64,000 nucleotides of DNA from Triops longicaudatus (Eukaryota; Arthropoda; Branchiopoda; Notostraca; Triopsidae): assembly GCA_022885665.1 (NCBI GenBank), contig JAGQDJ010000150.1:62001-126000 (forward strand). The letters run 5' to 3'. The notes beneath the pieces were generated by a model. It was not told the DNA's origin and did not search any database. It saw only the letters and a list, made by a program, of their open reading frames with translations. Both the position numbers and the translations under genes were made by a program. How positions within the stretch are numbered: position 1 is the stretch's first letter; the number at the start of each line of letters is the position of its first letter. Positions 26,481-38,084 of this stretch are shown here, piece after piece.

Positions 26481-29400
26481 TTTTTCTTCCGCTCAGTGTA
26501 TGCACTATTCGTTGCGGTACTTTTCGTACTAATAGTTTCCTTAAGAATACGTGGTTCGAGATTGTTTTTCTCTTAGTGAAACACCAGTAACAAACAAACT
26601 TGAACTTTTTTCCTAATTGCGGGCAACAAGACTTGTAAATTTTTTTTTAATCATTGTTTAATAAATACCAACAGGCGCCTAGACACAAAAAAATGTTGAC
26701 AGGCTTGGAAATCCGATTTTGGACGTCAAAAAGCAAGAGAAAAAAACGGTTTAGTGAGGAGAGATAAACATAGAAGTGTAGCTAGAAACTTGGGTAGCTA
26801 GAAAAACTTTGATAGATGACGAGACAAGAAAAGATCCATTACAAAGCAGCGATGGGTATTGTAACCTAATGTAACGCCAAAAATCAAAGTAGTCGTTTTC
26901 TACTTTTTCTTTTTTTTTTCCAAAACCAGCTGCCTTTTTTTCACAGTTTACAAAACAAGACTCTCCTTACATGCTTTTATTTTCCCAGGCGAAAACTAAC
27001 TGAAAAATGTGTTGGTTGTATTGTTTAGACGCCTTTTTAAGTTTGAAATTTCCCCCGAAACGGGGGTCCCCTCATTCCCACACCATTCCGGCCCAAGAGC
27101 AACCCATTAAAGTTTTTGGTTTTTGAATGTGGGATTCTATTCTTCTTCGGTGGTTGGCGGCGTCGTGATGGTGGTTGTAGCACATTCCAACGGCCCACAA
27201 ATGTATGGGAAGAGCTTGAACCCTTTTCCGAAGTTTAGACATACGGCGGCCAACTAGATGCCAACCTACCCCTTCACCCCAGTCTCCAAGCCTTTCAAAC
27301 CCCTTCCGAACTAGGAAATTCACTGTAAAAGGCTTTCTTGGGATCTTTTTTGATTAAATTAAGGATATCTCTCTGGTAGAGCACATCAATACTACGCACC
27401 TTACCACCCTCACCCCCGTACCCCAAAATTTTGTTTCAAGTGAGAGGGTGGAGGGGTGTAAGATCTCCAATAATAATAACAACAAACACACGAAAAGGGT
27501 CAGCTTTCCTTTTCGATAACCCCTAAGTTTCTCTCTTGAAAGGGTGATTCGGAGAAATTTTGATTGTTGGGCTAAGAATCTGGAAGGTCTTCCCTCTAAG
27601 CCTACCCTAAAATGGGATATATAACCCCCCACCCCCCAAAATAGCCGTTAGGGAATTCGACGGCAACGGCTGAGAAATGCTTTCATTGTTGCACAGGTTT
27701 AGAAGTCCTTCTTTAACTGGGGTACTAAGAATAGGCCTGGAAGTGTGACATTCATATTTACACGCCAGAATAACCCGAACATTTTGTAGAATTGCACTCT
27801 GTTTGGGTCTTCGGAGTAGGACTATGGAAAATATAAAAATTCGAAGTTTCCCAGAGCACTTTGCATTTTTCCACCCTTCTTTACTTACACGGTTTCGGAA
27901 TGCAATAGGAGGGAACCAATTGAGACGGGGGGGATTTTAGATACCCTACCACCACCAGACCCAATGGAGGGTAAAAAGTATTTGATGGACAACCAAAACT
28001 CGGGAGTTTCCAAAAGCTGAGCACCTGTGCAGAGTTTGCATCCAGATCAAAAATCGTATCCGTCCGCTTGAAAACCTGAAAGCTTATCAAATCTGAATCC
28101 TAGGCTGTAGCTAATCGGACGTCTTGAGTCTCGGTTGTTGCTTTACAAGGGTAACGTTTTTTATAGTTGTTGACAATTTGAATTTCAACAGATACATTCC
28201 AAGGGCCGCTTTTTTTACAGAAAAAAGGAAAACTGCACGCAAACGTGGAAAATCATGGATGTAACCAGAACAAGCGTAGAATTCTGCATTTGCTTTCAAA
28301 CAGCAGTGGACTTGGAATGCGACAACTGTTGCGTACCATACCAATATTTTACACTTGTTGTCTACGGACGTTAATCAAATTGATCTGACCGGAAAGGAAC
28401 CTTAACTGACAAAGCCTACGATGGTATCATTTTTTTTATTTGGGAACAACTTTATTTATTATTAAAGGCACTTTTGGGTGTAAAAAATAAAAAAAAATCC
28501 GAAGACTTTAAAATATAATTCGGTCAAACTACCACACGTATTGTATTTTTCAGTTTCTTATTAAGCAATGTAAGCTTAAGCTTTTCAGTGAATTGCTATA
28601 AAGGCATAATAACCATAGACTTCCATATTAAGAAACGTTCCTTGAGAAATCACCGATGCAAACATTCCAACTTCATAATGATTTCTATCGCTCAACATTA
28701 CGGCTCCACCAAATGTAAACAACGACAACTGTGAGCCTCAGCGTTCCGTATCTTTGTGAATACTTCTTCTCTTTGAAAAATTTACTCCAAACATGGCTTT
28801 ACTTTAGTCAAATAAGCACCAGATGCAACCAAAATTGCAAAGACAGCCACAAAATTCTTCCTCGAAAGTCGAAGAATGTTTCGTTCCCAAGTTTGCTCAA
28901 CCCCCCGCCATTACGAAGGGTGAATAATACCATACTGTACAAGGATACGAAAACAAGCTTGCGTTACCTATCCTATGAGTTGTAACGACATATAGAGATA
29001 CAAGTTCGTCCATTGTCACTAACAATAGAACCCCCCGTAACCCCCCAAACATGGTTCGGGGGCTCGGGTGGGAATTATCATGCAAAATCCATAATCTCTA
29101 ACTCTATTGTGTTCGAGATCCTTGCGACGAAAAGGGACACATTCTTTCTCTCCCATCATTTGTCACTACAGTGGGCCGCAGCCACGAGCCTGGGAAGATG
29201 TGCTACGGACACTTGTCTCCTGAGTCCCCGTAGCGTGCGAAATCCCACATTTGCATGGAAACCGCATAATTACTCGCACCAACCTCCTTTCCCATCTACC
29301 CACGTGGCCCAAAGCGAATCCCGCGAGACAAACTAATATGTAACGCTAGCAACTACTAAAATCTTTACCGGCAAGCCATCAAGCTATCGTCAACTTGTTG

Positions 29401-32400
29401 TGACCTTGAACAACTTAGAATTTATGGCTATTGCCCTTGAATTATGAATAAAAACGGATGGGATAGATTGGACAAGTTTCAGTTTTCAATGCCACTGAAA
29501 ATGAGATAAAGCCATAGTAAAAAAAAAATTCTATGCGTTGTATAAACTAATTCATGGCTATCAAAAAGATGTGGAGTGGTTCAATCTATCGGAAGTCAAA
29601 AGACCACGAAAATTAGAGATTCTTTTCCCCGCATGTTTTCATAGGTAATTCGTCGTATTTACAAGGAGTTTCGTTTCTTTCATCTCCAAATTATAGGTAG
29701 TCTATTCGTTGTAATTTATGCAAGATTGGTTGTGCGTCCAAACTGTCCTATTCCTCCTGAATTGCTCCTTAATTTAGCACATGCATCCATTAATATTTGT
29801 TTAAAGCTCAGGAAGTGCGGAAAGCTTACAAAGTATTGCTCTGCTAAGTGAAATTTATCCTCTTTTTCCGTAGGAAAACAAAGTGTTGGCGTCTCTGAAG
29901 AACAGGTAAACTGGCCGGAAACCTGGCTGACCGCAAGTTCTTCACAAACTGGCCAACGTAACGCTGCGGCCGGAAGCTCGCTAACCCAAAAGCTCGAAAA
30001 TTGTATGGGAAAAACCTCCAGGCATAAGGCACTGTCCTTTAAATAATTCCCTCGAATCTGGACATTGTCGTAAGCCCACTTTCTTTCGAAAAAAATCACA
30101 ATATGGTCTCCTGCTCCATTCGTGCAATACAAAGAGAGTTACGCGAAAGGGAAACCTTGTATTGCGTATTTTTTGTGTGTTTTGTTGTCCTTACACCGGA
30201 ACCTGTGATGTCCTTCTGCACTGACTTTTTGTGTTTCGTTTGTATTATTTGAACTGTGCCCACAAAGTTGCCTAGCACTGAGATTGTGGGAATTTCCTTT
30301 TTTTTTTACTCGCGGTTAACGGAAACTCCGAAGGCTAATAATGGGCGACGAAGGTGAAAAGCCGAAAATAGGCAAAAGTAGCAGTATTCAATGTTTAGAA
30401 CGGGGTGGTCTCTGCACATTTGAAGTCTTCCATCACTTGTACCCGGGGGTTACCATTGAAGGAGAGGGTGGTGAGACAAACTACTTTTGTGACTTTTTCT
30501 CTCTTTCCGGCCCTTTGTTGCAATCTCCTTCCATTTTTGCCAACACAATACCACTATTAGTCGGCAAACTGTGATGTGTGAGCCTCAAAAATGAGCCAGT
30601 GAAACTTTTTTTTACTTCTTTTGACAATAGCGTGTTCTCCCTTGTTGGGCACCATGAATTCAATTCCCGCCCAACAATCGAAGAAACTCTAAGCCGACTC
30701 GTTCAAAGTCAATGGCGCGTCCCGCAACTCCAATTTCCGTTACACCTCAATTAAAAATCAAAACCCACACTTACCCTCACCCATCCCCCAAGACGCTATA
30801 ATACTCGACGAGATCACACACATGCAAACACTATATAAAAAAAAAGTTCATCGCGTGCTATAAGAATTTTACGTGAAATGTACACTATTTGCAACTAAAT
30901 TATGGGTAAAGACAGCAACGAACAAACCTCACGCCGAGTGGAAACTAGAAAGGAAAGTACCACGTGCATCTTCCTTATTCTTTCACCTCTTTCAAGTATA
31001 GTTGTAACGAACAACATTGCTATTTTCCCCAAATGTACAACATCTGCTCAGAACGTAATTAAACCAATGCTGATGACTTGAACCCACCCTCTGGGGAAGC
31101 CTCAACCGAAACGAAAATAAGCAGCCATAAAACAGCACACCATCGCAATGTGAAGACGGTTAATGGTAACCAAGCCAAAGTAAATGCACAAGCTGGAAGT
31201 GTGTCTCCATGGTTCTAATCTGCAACTTTCCTATACCCAGATGTTTGCTATTTTGCTTGTCGCGAGTCAACCATGCGCCCTTTTTCGCCTATTACACGAA
31301 CCCACGGCACGCGCAGCAATGCGTGCATGTGTGCAGGCCACCGCAAAATCCTCTTCGCATGTGACTGGTCAAATGGCGATCCTTACCTAAAAAGGGACAC
31401 CCTCGGTTTTCTAAAAGGTAAATAGAAACATTGCTTACAAACTTGGGTAATGAGTTTCGGTGGGTGGGAGGGTGAGTGCGGGGTGACAGGGTGGTCGAGA
31501 AGAAAACACGCACGCGGACTCATCGACCGCCTGCTGCTATGGTTATCTTAATCCGGAACTTGTAATTTTTCTGCCTGCCCAAACCTCAAAATTGACAACA
31601 ATCTTTCTCCTTTTCGATTACCAGCACTGACAGACACAAAACGGTTTTTACGGGGGTAGGAGGCTGCGGGGTGAAATACAGCCACTGTGGTCTGTTTTCT
31701 GCCGCTATTTATTTGACAAACTCTTGGTTCGTGGTTGAGAACTCTTACTATCCAAAACAAACAGAACAAAGGAGACAGAAAAAAGCGGCATTACACTTGA
31801 AAAATTAGTGACTCGAAAAAAGGTTTTCCTTTTTGGATTCTCTGTGCGCGAGACACTCAGGCATGATTGTTACTCAGGGACCAGACACGCGATTATTCTT
31901 GTACTGGCAAAATACTGTGTAATTACAAGTGAACCATACTGTGAACTTTCCAACATTTCACATTTATGTCGTACAGTGATGTTTAAAAAATATTGGATGT
32001 GTTTTTTTATTCGTTTCTCGAAGAAGCGGGATAGAGTAACAACTACGGTTAAAAACAAATGTAACACTGTGCCATAGTAAACTGAGGCCTATTGATGTTC
32101 TTACCTTGTTCCACTTTCGTTTCGGTTTTCAACGTTATGCAATTTTGAAAACTACTCATCTGTGAAGATATCGAGAGTTACTATTATTTTCATGTTAAAG
32201 GGAATATAATTACTGTTGAGACTTAATTTACAGTATTGCTGTTTATACTTCAGAAAGTTAATACCGATATTATAGAACGTTCGGCTTCTGGGTGAAGAAA
32301 CTAAGTGTGATTAACTTTGGTGATGCCCCGAAAAGATTCAACAGCACAAACGTTTGTACCAAGTGACACAAAACACTCCGTAAAGGTCTACCGAAATCGC

Positions 32401-34210
32401 AATCTGGACAGTTGTGGGCACACGCTACTCTTTGCTAAGATTAAGAAGTTAAAAACATATCTGAACAAATTTTGCTCGCTGGGATGGAGGACAGTTTTAG
32501 GTCTAAACGGAGTTCAATGAAATGGCTCGGTAGGATTTGTTTAGTATTTTACATTCCGGAATTGTAATGCGTACGCTGTGAAATATTTGTATAAAAAGTC
32601 GTTTGCTGAGATGTGGAAATGTAGACTAACTATTAGAATTGAGGTCTTGACGCAGGAAAGTACTTGATTGTGTGTTGTTGGCGTTTAAAAACAACTTACT
32701 CACGGCGTAGTTAAGGGCCCGAAGCAGTTTTTTTCCCGAAAGTAACTTCTCTGCAATTTTCTCTGCAGTTTTTGGGTTTCAGAATTTCCCAGAAATTACC
32801 AACCAAGCACGCCGCAGAACACAGCTACAAAAAAGGACAATTTTTGAATCCCCAAGAAAGAAGTGGGCAATCTACAGCTCTTTGTGAAAACAAATTTATG
32901 GCAGGCGAGATTTTTAATCCTTCGTTGGTTGAGAGATGAAGGTCAGTGATTAATTGTGGGCCCTTCAGCAGCTGGCAACAACCAGCACACTCTCCATAAA
33001 AACCATTACAACAACAAAAAAAAAGAAAAATGAAAAGAGATTGAGATAGGACTCGTAACAAAGCACTGTCGAGTGCCACACGGCCAAGGCGCCAGTAATA
33101 TTTAACCAATACCAAATCTCTCCCAACGAACTCGTTTTGTTAATTCCCCCCAGTATTATTTACCCCTTTTTTCTCTCCTGCCAGCTCGAAAGGAAATTGA
33201 GAAGCAGAAAAGCTGCAGCCTTGGTTATTAATGGTTAGGCCCACCGAAAGTGAACAACAAAATTGTTCCAAGATAAAAACTACTGAAAAGACGTGTTCAC
33301 TTCTACTTGTTCACCGGCTCTTTTCGAGTTCATCAAAAACGACACCCCCATGGAAGATGGGGGGAGGGTGCACAACATGTTACCACTGGAAAACAACGGT
33401 GACACGATAGGTTTCTTTTCTAAATAGCCATCGAACTCACACATAGATCAACAAGATTCAAAGACCAGCCAACAATACTAACCAATTTCAACTTATCAAA
33501 AGGAGAAATGAACAACGCGATTTCACTAATGACTTTTTTTGTGGCTCAAGGGCGAAAAAATATCACCTTCTCTTCTGTGGTCTTTGATGCGATTGTCCAC
33601 TAAGTCCGTTGCGTGTGTTCCCTTTGAGCAACGCCGACGTCATTTTATCCATCCAAACGGCCATCAGCTTCCCGTTACACGAAAGAAAATATGAAATTGT
33701 ATATTAATAATCTGGAAAATTACTACACATGCTGTACGAAAAAAATTTATTGAGTAAGTAAACAAACACGATGATACTGACATTAAAGGTTTTCTCACAA
33801 AATATGGACAAAAATTCACCGCAAGTGATACTAATACCTGTTCTAAATTAGTTAATGATCACCAAAAACGATTGCTAGCAACTTTACGGTTGTATTACGT
33901 ACACATACGCTGATAAACCATGTTAAACTAATGTTTCTTTGAAAATCAGAACGAAAAGGAGCACCACAGTTTTTAGCCTTAAAAGAAAAACAAATGGTAC
34001 AATTACTTCACAAATTTTTATGCCCATGCTCTAGAAGGAAATTTGAAAATGAGTAATAATTTCGTAGTACTCATTATAAAAGTTTATTTATTTTTATTTT
34101 GTCCCATTTTCTTTCTTAATTTTACTAATTTTTGCTTTGTTGTTCTTATTTGTTTTTTTAATTTAATGATTTCTTATCTCCTAATATATTTTTATTTGCT
34201 TTTCTTTAAG

Positions 34211-34446
34211 TCACGATGACTGCTGAGTTCCAACACGGGTGCTCCATATGTCAAACTTGTTGGTCGTCATGGTGTGTATCACCGAAATTGAACTTGAGCT
34301 AGCCGGATTCTGTGCACGCGTCTTGTGGAGAGAGAAAGAGAGTGGAAGAGGAGGATCGGCATTTCCGGCCAGCTGAACATTTGGTTGCGTTGGTTCAAGC
34401 TTGTTATGCACAGAGATTCCTTTGAATGCATTCTCTCACTTCAGAA
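34211..34446 (-). CDS. Candidate 3' terminal exon on the minus strand
   Basis: On the minus strand a frame of about 75 codons ends in TGA (34213-34211), and AATAAA follows 15 nt later (34196-34191), right where the sequence turns very AT-rich. The peptide is Ser/Thr/Pro-containing and ends DIWSTRVGTQQSS. The upstream splice site is uncertain, with acceptor-like AAATGTTCAG or TTCAAAG. It could pair with the minus-strand segment at 34640-34868. No domain is recognised. Confidence 0.25.
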
Positions 34447-34639
34447 GAGAAAAAATGGTACGAAAGACGGGCTTAAGTCAGCAAAGCAAAAAGAGGGAGT
34501 GCAGCAAAAGGCAAATGAGCGCAATGCGCACATTGCGTAACCGAGAAGCTTTGGGTTAGCGAAAAAAGGGGCGAGTAAAACAGAAGATGGAAGAAAAATG
34601 TGAGTCGTTTCACGATAGTGCGCGCATATGTTAGGCTAC

Positions 34640-34868
34640 CCACGTGTCTTCCGGTAGTGGGTCGTCTACCAAGCGGCGGGAAACTTCTTGAGGTCTTCCT
34701 GGGTCTGCTCGCCAGACACCATCATCTCCAGCTCCCGAGACTCCGCACCTTAGCGACAAGGGTATCTTGTCACACATGTCGCCCCGCGCGAAGCCGTCCC
34801 CGGAAGCTAACCAAATGTGTGACCGCAACGCCAAAGATATGCGACTCATATTCATTTCCCACATTATG
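34640..34868 (-). CDS. Candidate minus-strand exon in a GC-rich island
   Basis: On the minus strand, CTTATTAACCCTTTCAG is a convincing acceptor, and donors GCTTG|GTAGAC (exon end 34670) or CGTGG|GTAGCC (34640) could close the exon. One frame is open across the whole segment. A second frame over the 3' half reads RELEMMVSGEQTQEDLKKF, which looks more helical and protein-like and would need an internal acceptor (GTCGCTAAG). The plus strand is also open here, so the strand is not secure. Confidence 0.2.
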
Positions 34869-35131
34869 CTGAAAGGGTTAATAAGTAAATACACCAAAGG
34901 AAGTTGGTGAAAATGGGATTTTTGGCTGTGTTGTTGAGGCCCGATTTAAGCACTTGTAGAGAAAAACAAGGGTGCGCGAAAGGAAGAAGAGCCCGTTATT
35001 GCTAAACTCAAGTGGAAGATTCGATGAGCATAGCGAACGTTTGCGAATTAACTTAACCAAATTAAGAAGTTTGACAATGCAGAAGCGGTATTCAGTTAAA
35101 TTTAGAAAGATTCGAGACTCTTTTCTTTAAG

Positions 35132-35166
35132 TATATAAGTGGACACACGTAACATAATTCAGTTCT
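35132..35166 (+). promoter_or_regulatory. TATA plus initiator core promoter
   Basis: TATATAAG at 35132-35139 is followed by TCAGTT at 35159-35164, with the initiator A at 35161. The T of the TATA box lies 29 nt upstream of that A, the spacing expected for an animal TATA promoter, and the initiator fits the arthropod TCAGTY consensus. This is the cleanest promoter signature in the window, and a strong splice donor follows about 56 nt downstream. Confidence 0.6.
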
Positions 35167-35196
35167 TGGAGCTACAAGCAGCTCACGGATTGATAA

Positions 35197-35998
35197 ATGC
35201 GACCATCGACAGAAAGGTAAGTACTGCTGCTGAATGTTGGTATTGAATAGAGTTGTTTCCTTGTTACAACTGTCGCATCACTGTGCTAATCTTGGAAGCA
35301 CAAAGTCATTAAAAATGATTTCAGAATCGTTAACTGAATAATCGTGCAAATAGCATGGCAACCGGCTAGGAAATTATCATGGTTCGAAATGCAAATTTTT
35401 CACGCCACGGTTAGCTTGTTCAGCCGGGCATGGGTGTTACAGGTGTCACTGCTAAAAGAGTTTCACACAGCAGCGGGGAATGAGAAGCTCTCTTGTAAAA
35501 TATCTGAATGAAAGAAGTATTCGGATATAAGAGACGTACTGTACCACAGCCCTTAAAACCGGGTAATTTTTTACAGTGCGCAAGTTCTTACAGTTTCAAA
35601 AGAACAACGGATTCCTGATAGAAGCCATTCTGATCTACAAGGGACTCACGTAGAAACCTGGATATAAAAGAGCTTAGTAAAGCTTTTGTGAATTTCCGTA
35701 CTGGCTTAGCCACATATGAAGTTTCATTGTTACGCAATTTCTCTACATGCCCTACTTATTCCTTCAATTCTACAATTACAACTTCTGCACATTTTCGTGT
35801 GACATCGACGTTTCTTTCGTTTGTGTGCTCAGCGAAATGGTAGCATTGGAACTTACCACTGAATCAGAATATCATCCAGGATTTCGATCCAGTGCTGGCG
35901 GAGGTGAGGGTGGAGTTAAAGGCGAAAGATGGAAGCCCTCATTTATGGTTAGCGAAAAATCAACTTATTTGTTCACGTTAGAGAAGCGACAACGGTGA
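35197..35998 (+). CDS. Unrecognised small two-exon gene; CDS join 35197-35216 and 35833-35998
   Basis: Exon 1 starts at the initiator and holds ATG at 35197, six codons plus two bases, then a near-perfect donor AAAG|GTAAGTA. The next strong acceptor (TTTCTTTCGTTTGTGTGCTCAG, ending 35832) opens an exon whose only long open frame matches that phase, giving Ser at the junction. The product would be 61 residues, acidic at the N-terminus, with a Gly-rich stretch (29-37) and a basic tail ending KRQR. There is no signal peptide and no known domain. Two internal donors, GGAG|GTGAGG and TTATG|GTTAGC, could instead splice onward, for example to an in-phase acceptor at 37035. A very short first coding exon is common in small insect genes. 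The promoter is convincing; the protein is a hypothesis. Confidence 0.4.
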
Positions 35999-36354
35999 AG
36001 TACCTAGACATAAGAGAGTTCCTTCATAAGAAAGCTTGTATTCTGTCACTTACATCCTAATCCGAATGTGCTGCTATTCCCGTAAAAAAAAAATGTGTAA
36101 AAAAATTCGAGCTTAAGCTTTTTGGATGAACTTTCGAACAGACATAGGCAAATGACGAGCAAGCAACCTTTACAGTAGTAGATTTAAAATTACAGAATGC
36201 TAACACAATCCTGCTGTCAGAGAAAAAATGCTAGTACCTTATCTGTTATAACCTATCCTAGATTTCCTTTTCTTTCATAAGCGACTTTAACGCGCAGGTA
36301 ATAGAGTAAAGCTATGACGGAAGATCAAATGTAAAATAACATGTACTACGCGCA

Positions 36355-36720
36355 ATTTTAACTAATTTTCATAATGTAACCAAACTTAACCTAGCTTAAC
36401 CTTTTAATGTCAGCGCATTTCAGCGCATTATCTAACTTAAGTAACGTCCCAACATATCGCGAAACGACACAGCCCGTCACAAACGAGTTAAAACCAACCA
36501 GCGACTTAACCTTCTGTTCACCTAATTCAACAAATGTGATCTTACTTAACTAACTTGAACTAGCCAAATGTATCAAATTTAACTAACCAAAGCTAAGTAA
36601 TCTGATCAAATTTTAGTTAGAATAACTAACCTAACTAAAATTAACTTATCTTAAGTTGCTTAATTTAAAATAAACTAACTTAAGGCAACCTAAGCAAACT
36701 AGTCTAACGAACCACACAAA
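36355..36720 (+). repeat. Degenerate CCTAA-rich block 6
   Basis: AACTTAACCTAGC, CTAACCTAAC and CTAACTTAAGG motifs fill the interval between the small 35.2-kb gene and the CDK inhibitor promoter region, again in the plus orientation. Confidence 0.5.
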
Positions 36721-36973
36721 CCCGACATTAACACGTGAAGTGTGTTGAAATATCCTCGATTAGGTTGGGAAGAAATGGAGCTAAGGGAGCAGACTATGAT
36801 AGGAAAATAGAATTACCTAGAGATCCAGATGCAGAAGATCTTATGAACTTGGAAATTTAAAACACACGTCACGCACCGTTGAGCAATTCCTTGTCTTTTT
36901 TCCAGCGAATGTAGCCTGAGTTCGCAGCAATTCTACTGAGTGAACTAAACGAAGTGCATAGAAAATACTGTAG

Positions 36974-37201
36974 ATGGCACAAAAGGCAAGAAAGAACCTA
37001 ATTTTCTTGCTTCTCTCGCTCATGCCCCTTTCCAAGGTTTCGTGCGCGAAAAGCTATGCGAAGGAGAAGCGAAATGAGCCTCGCGGCCTCGAATGGCCGT
37101 GGAAAGAAGGAAAACCGGAGGAAAAGAGGCAAAGCAAAGAAAGGAAAATGAGTCCCTCAGAGGCCCCTGTGTCCTGGGTTTCCAACACTGCCAAACGCTA
37201 A
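36974..37201 (+). CDS. Possible small secreted peptide (75 aa), unrecognised
   Basis: An ATG-initiated frame encodes a basic start (MAQKARKN), a Leu-rich hydrophobic stretch of about 16 residues (9-24) and Ser-Cys-Ala, resembling a signal peptide with a cleavage site near residue 25. A highly basic, Glu/Lys-rich remainder follows. Possible dibasic sites suggest a neuropeptide-like precursor, but no amidated repeat is seen. A pyrimidine-rich acceptor (ctttccaag) lies inside the frame at about 37035, so this may instead be a downstream exon of the 35.2-kb gene, starting at Val21. The antisense frame also encodes a hydrophobic stretch, a warning that this may be chance. Confidence 0.22.
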   Translation: MAQKARKNLIFLLLSLMPLSKVSCAKSYAKEKRNEPRGLEWPWKEGKPEEKRQSKERKMSPSEAPVSWVSNTAKR

Positions 37202-37438
37202 AGCCAACCCCTCTCTCTTTGCCACCAAAGCACCCATGGTCCTATGAAGCGCCAGTTCGAAAAAGAAGGAACCGTAGGGCGTTTAAAGTCTGTGCCCAGC
37301 TTGTGCGTCGCATCCAGTCTGCAACAGATATCCGAAGAAGTAGTTGGTTCGGAAAAGGTGCTTGGGTGAAATTTGTTATCGAGCTCCCATCACGGTTTTA
37401 CCCTTAAAACTCCCCAGTTAACCACAATTGGAGAAGCG

Positions 37439-37464
37439 TATATACAAGTTTAGTGGATCAGTTT
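37439..37464 (+). promoter_or_regulatory. Possible core promoter of the CDK inhibitor gene
   Basis: TATATACAA at 37439 is followed by TCAGTTT at 37458, which fits the arthropod initiator TCAGTY. The TATA-to-initiator spacing of about 21 nt is shorter than the usual 30 or so, so the TATA may be irrelevant. No clear DPE is seen at +28. Confidence 0.3.
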
Positions 37465-38084
37465 GAGATCTACGGTGTTTGTGTGAACAGTTCGAAACCA
37501 AAACAAGGATACGTGTATTCTCTTCTGCGTCGTCATTGAACGAACGCTAGAAAAATACTGTGTGCTCAGGTATTAAAAGAAAAATAGTGTTAATTTCCTT
37601 TCTCTCTTTTAGCTTTCTCTTAATCACTTTCTATGCATCGTGAAATTCTGCGAAAAGATAAAGTTGAGTTTCTCTTCCTCTCTCTTACAGATTCTGTGCC
37701 ATTGGTCAAGTTCCCGCCATTGCTAAAGCTTGGCCGTTTCCCCAGACCTTGGCGCTAACTCGAACCTGGTCGAACGCCATCGCCTCTCCTCCCCCTTCGT
37801 TCACCCCCTGTTCTTCCTCCCGTCATCTTTTTACGACTCCCCCTCGAACCAGCGTTTGGAAAACGCGAACCGAGTGTGACTCATAGTAGAAGTGGTGCAA
37901 TATTGCATAAATCAAACACGCATTCATTGTTGGGTTGCTAAGCGCGTTTGACTGTCGCGAAGCACTTCGATAAGAATCTACCAAAAAGTAATCATTTCGC
38001 GTATCACTGACCAAGTGGTTGGCTTGTGCGGTATCATTACGTCAGCAGTGCTTATACGGAACGAAAATTCTACGCCCCAACATC
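37460..38084 (+). other. 5' leader of the CDK inhibitor gene, with a probable leader intron 37570-37690
   Basis: The exon carrying the start codon probably begins at 37691, after a pyrimidine-rich acceptor (TTTCTCTTCCTCTCTCTTAC then AG). A donor CAG|GTATTA at 37570 would close a first leader exon. Neither leader part contains an ATG, which supports initiation at 38085. An in-frame TAA at 37989 shows the protein does not extend upstream. Possible E2F-type sites are TTCCCGCCAT (37711) and TTGGCGC (37749). The leader exons are inferred from splice consensus only. Confidence 0.5.

Larger units (their letters stand above)
17000..34190. other. Long interval without a supported gene
   Basis: Contains CCTAA blocks 4 and 5, the CA microsatellite and the triplet repeat. 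A GC-richer zone at 19.7-20.1 kb holds GAGTTTCAATACCTCAAAAG, distantly like sequence beside the 1.65-kb poly-T, perhaps a repeat. Frames at 29716-30132 (minus, 138 codons) and 30341-30574 (plus, 77 codons, ATG-led) are the best unlisted ORFs, but without splice or promoter support. Confidence 0.4.

Noticed and set aside
38019..38084. Upstream extension of the CDK inhibitor frame by 22 codons
   Set aside because: The extension begins at TTG, has no ATG, and an in-frame TAA lies at 37989. The first ATG is at 38085.
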